DNA from: CAYRNC01 sp964425645
Lineage (GTDB): Bacteria > Bacillota > Clostridia > Peptostreptococcales > Anaerovoracaceae
DNA length: 6,622 nucleotides
Assembly: GCA_964425645.1 (NCBI GenBank)
Contig: CAYRNC010000095.1
Span: 1 to 6,622, forward strand
Reading direction: 5' to 3'
Shown: positions 5,366 to 6,622 of the stretch, one piece after another
Position numbering within the stretch: the first letter of the stretch is position 1
Layout of the letters: each line of letters opens with the position of its first letter
Position numbers and translations under genes: made by a program
Notes under the pieces: model-generated
The model's database searches: none
What the model was told of the DNA's origin: nothing
What the model saw: only the letters and a program-made list of their open reading frames with translations

Positions 5366-6461
5366 ATGGGTAATAAAAAAGTTTCGATCAGCAGGATATA
5401 CAGGGGATTAGTTATTTTGCTCGTTTTGATATTTGTCATCATTATGACCAATTGTCAAGTATCTGATGATAATATCACTAAGCTTTCTCAAATNNNNNNN
5501 NNNCAACATTAGCGAGACAGACATTCAAAAAATACTTGGCCAAGCTAACTGGCAAGGTATGAGGTTGACAGGACCGCAAGGTTTATCACTTTATTGGACC
5601 GGAAAAGAAGCCCCATTTAATTATAGAGCGTATACTGATTCCTGCGGTAAGGTCTACAGATTTGAATTACTATGGGCAAGACACGTTAATAAATTAGCTA
5701 AGATGGGCAATCAAGCAGAATTTAAAGATGTCGATAAAATATATATAGGCCAGCCATTATATAAAATTGAGAATATATTCGGCGAGGCATTATGTGTAGG
5801 TTGGGACGCTACAACGGAGCAGAAAAGTTACATATATCCAAATTTTGATGGTTCAGCATTATATATTTGTACTTCATATAAGAATACACAGGATGAAAAA
5901 GTAATTAATTACTTGTATCATCAACGAGAATACATACCTGTAAACAGCCCACCAAAAGAACCATCCAAAGAGTTTCTTGATGAATTAGATTGGGAAGGCA
6001 AAGATCTTAGTTTTCAACCGTTATCTGGATATCAGCTGATTTACCCGAAGTATTTCAATAAGTCCTTGGATGGTTATGACGTGACATATAGTATTAAAGA
6101 CAATAACAATGAAAGAAAAATAGTAGTTATCACTGAATTATTGAATGAGATGGATAGCAGAACAAATAACTCCATTATGGAGGATTATATGCTAAAAGTT
6201 ATGTCAGACTTTCCAGCAAATAATGTTCAAGAAATAGGTGAATTTAAAATTAATAATGCACCTGCAATTGCATATTCTATCAACGAATCACAAGAGATTT
6301 GGTATATATGTTGTTCTTCCATGCGTTTATATTGTATTAAACTGATATCCGATGAAGAAAACTTGCTCAACGATATTAATACTGTTAAGGAGATGCTTTC
6401 AGATATGAAACTATTTGAAGTATGCAACGGGGCGGGGATTGGTATTGATTTATATGATTAA
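5366..6461 (+). CDS. Predicted lipoprotein of unknown function, interrupted by an assembly gap
   Basis: The ATG at 5366, 8 bases after AAGG (5354-5357), opens a frame with a basic start (MGNKKVSISR), a hydrophobic helix (about residues 14-27) and a possible lipobox ending at Cys30 (M-T-N-C; Asn at -1 and Met at -3 are less usual). This predicts a protein exported and anchored by a lipid to the outer face of the membrane. After the ten N at 5494-5503 a frame continues from 5505 to the TAA at 6459-6461. The two sides are in register only if the real gap is a multiple of three bases, so ten is probably a placeholder. After the gap, DIQKILGQ and YKIENIFGEA look like two copies of a short motif seen in SmpA/BamE-like domains. 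The C-terminal half (YQLIYPKYFNK.. to ..EMLSDMKLF) resembles a PsbP/Mog1-like fold. Both resemblances are weak. Separated from the reductase unit by a possible terminator, so no functional link is claimed. Confidence 0.65.
5494..5503. other. Assembly gap (ten N)
   Basis: Ten consecutive undetermined bases lie inside the lipoprotein gene. Reading frames on both sides require a true length divisible by three, so the gap size is not literal. Confidence 0.95.
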
Positions 6462-6524
6462 TACGTGTTGTGAGCTCAATCAGTTATAGCATTTTATCGT
6501 CTAAATTTGAATTAATTTTCTGAC

Positions 6525-6530
6525 AGGAGG
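6525..6530 (+). promoter_or_regulatory. Strong ribosome binding site of the last gene
   Basis: A perfect AGGAGG sits 6 bases before the ATG at 6537, the best ribosome binding site in the window. It is the main reason for calling a gene there despite only 28 visible codons. Confidence 0.7.
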
Positions 6531-6536
6531 AGAAAA

Positions 6537-6622
6537 ATGTCTAGAAAGGCAATAGTTTGTGCAGGACAAATGTCAACAGCTTCAACAGATAAAAAAAGAA
6601 AAGGTTTTAAGAACCTTAGAAT
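6537..6622 (+). CDS. 5' end of an unrecognised gene (partial)
   Basis: An ATG 6 bases after AGGAGG opens a frame that continues past the right edge. The 28 visible residues begin MSRKAIVCAGQMSTAST and then become very basic (DKKRKGFKNLR). There is a Cys at residue 8 but no clear signal peptide or membrane segment. Too little is present to name a family. It starts 75 bases after the lipoprotein stop with no convincing terminator between, so it may be co-transcribed with that gene. Confidence 0.55.
   Translation, partial: MSRKAIVCAGQMSTASTDKKRKGFKNLR

Noticed and set aside
6471..6478. TGAGCTCA palindrome after the lipoprotein gene, considered as a terminator
   Set aside because: It is an 8-base palindrome with no loop and no T-run; more likely chance.
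1..6622. CRISPR arrays, tRNA/rRNA genes, insertion sequences, attachment sites
   Set aside because: No regularly spaced repeats, cloverleaf-like or rRNA-like stretches, transposase-like translations or terminal inverted repeats were seen.

Overview
The window is AT-rich DNA from what looks like an anaerobic, amino-acid-fermenting member of the Firmicutes (Clostridia or relatives). Three things suggest this: strong AGGAGG-type ribosome binding sites, low-GC codon use, and a Stickland-type reductase locus with an in-frame UGA read as selenocysteine. All recognisable genes are on the + strand. A run of ten N at 5494-5503 shows this is a draft assembly with a scaffold gap.

Layout: (1) 3-281, the 3' end of an unrecognised protein. 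(2) 308-2229, a TRAP-type fused permease of the 4TM/12TM (TAXI-associated) family. It is split by a single-base frame change near 650-655 into a 115-residue front piece and a piece of about 504 residues or more. (3) 2222-3487, the alpha/beta proprotein of component B of the glycine/sarcosine/betaine reductase family, with the Asn-Cys site that makes the pyruvoyl cofactor. (4) 3509-4804, the gamma subunit selenoprotein of component B, with UGA at 4547-4549 and a hairpin just downstream that fits a bacterial SECIS. (5) 4804-5166, a GrdX-family protein overlapping the previous stop. (6) 5167-5365, a spacer with an inverted repeat and a possible promoter. (7) 5366-6461, a predicted lipoprotein gene spanning the assembly gap. 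(8) 6537 to the window end, the start of an unrecognised gene behind a very good ribosome binding site.

How the genes fit together: genes 2-5 form one tight unit with overlapping or closely spaced junctions. The permease would import a small organic substrate. Component B (pyruvoyl alpha/beta plus selenoprotein gamma) would bind it and cleave it reductively. The shared components GrdA (selenoprotein A), GrdC/GrdD (acetyl-phosphate forming) and thioredoxin are not in this window and would have to come from elsewhere. The cluster therefore looks like a substrate-specific import-and-reduction module whose substrate cannot be read from sequence. The most notable detail is that the active-site motif reads U-G-T-D-T-R-C, where characterised component B proteins have a UxxCxxC arrangement: Asp replaces the first Cys. 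The lipoprotein and last gene lie beyond a plausible terminator and may be unrelated.
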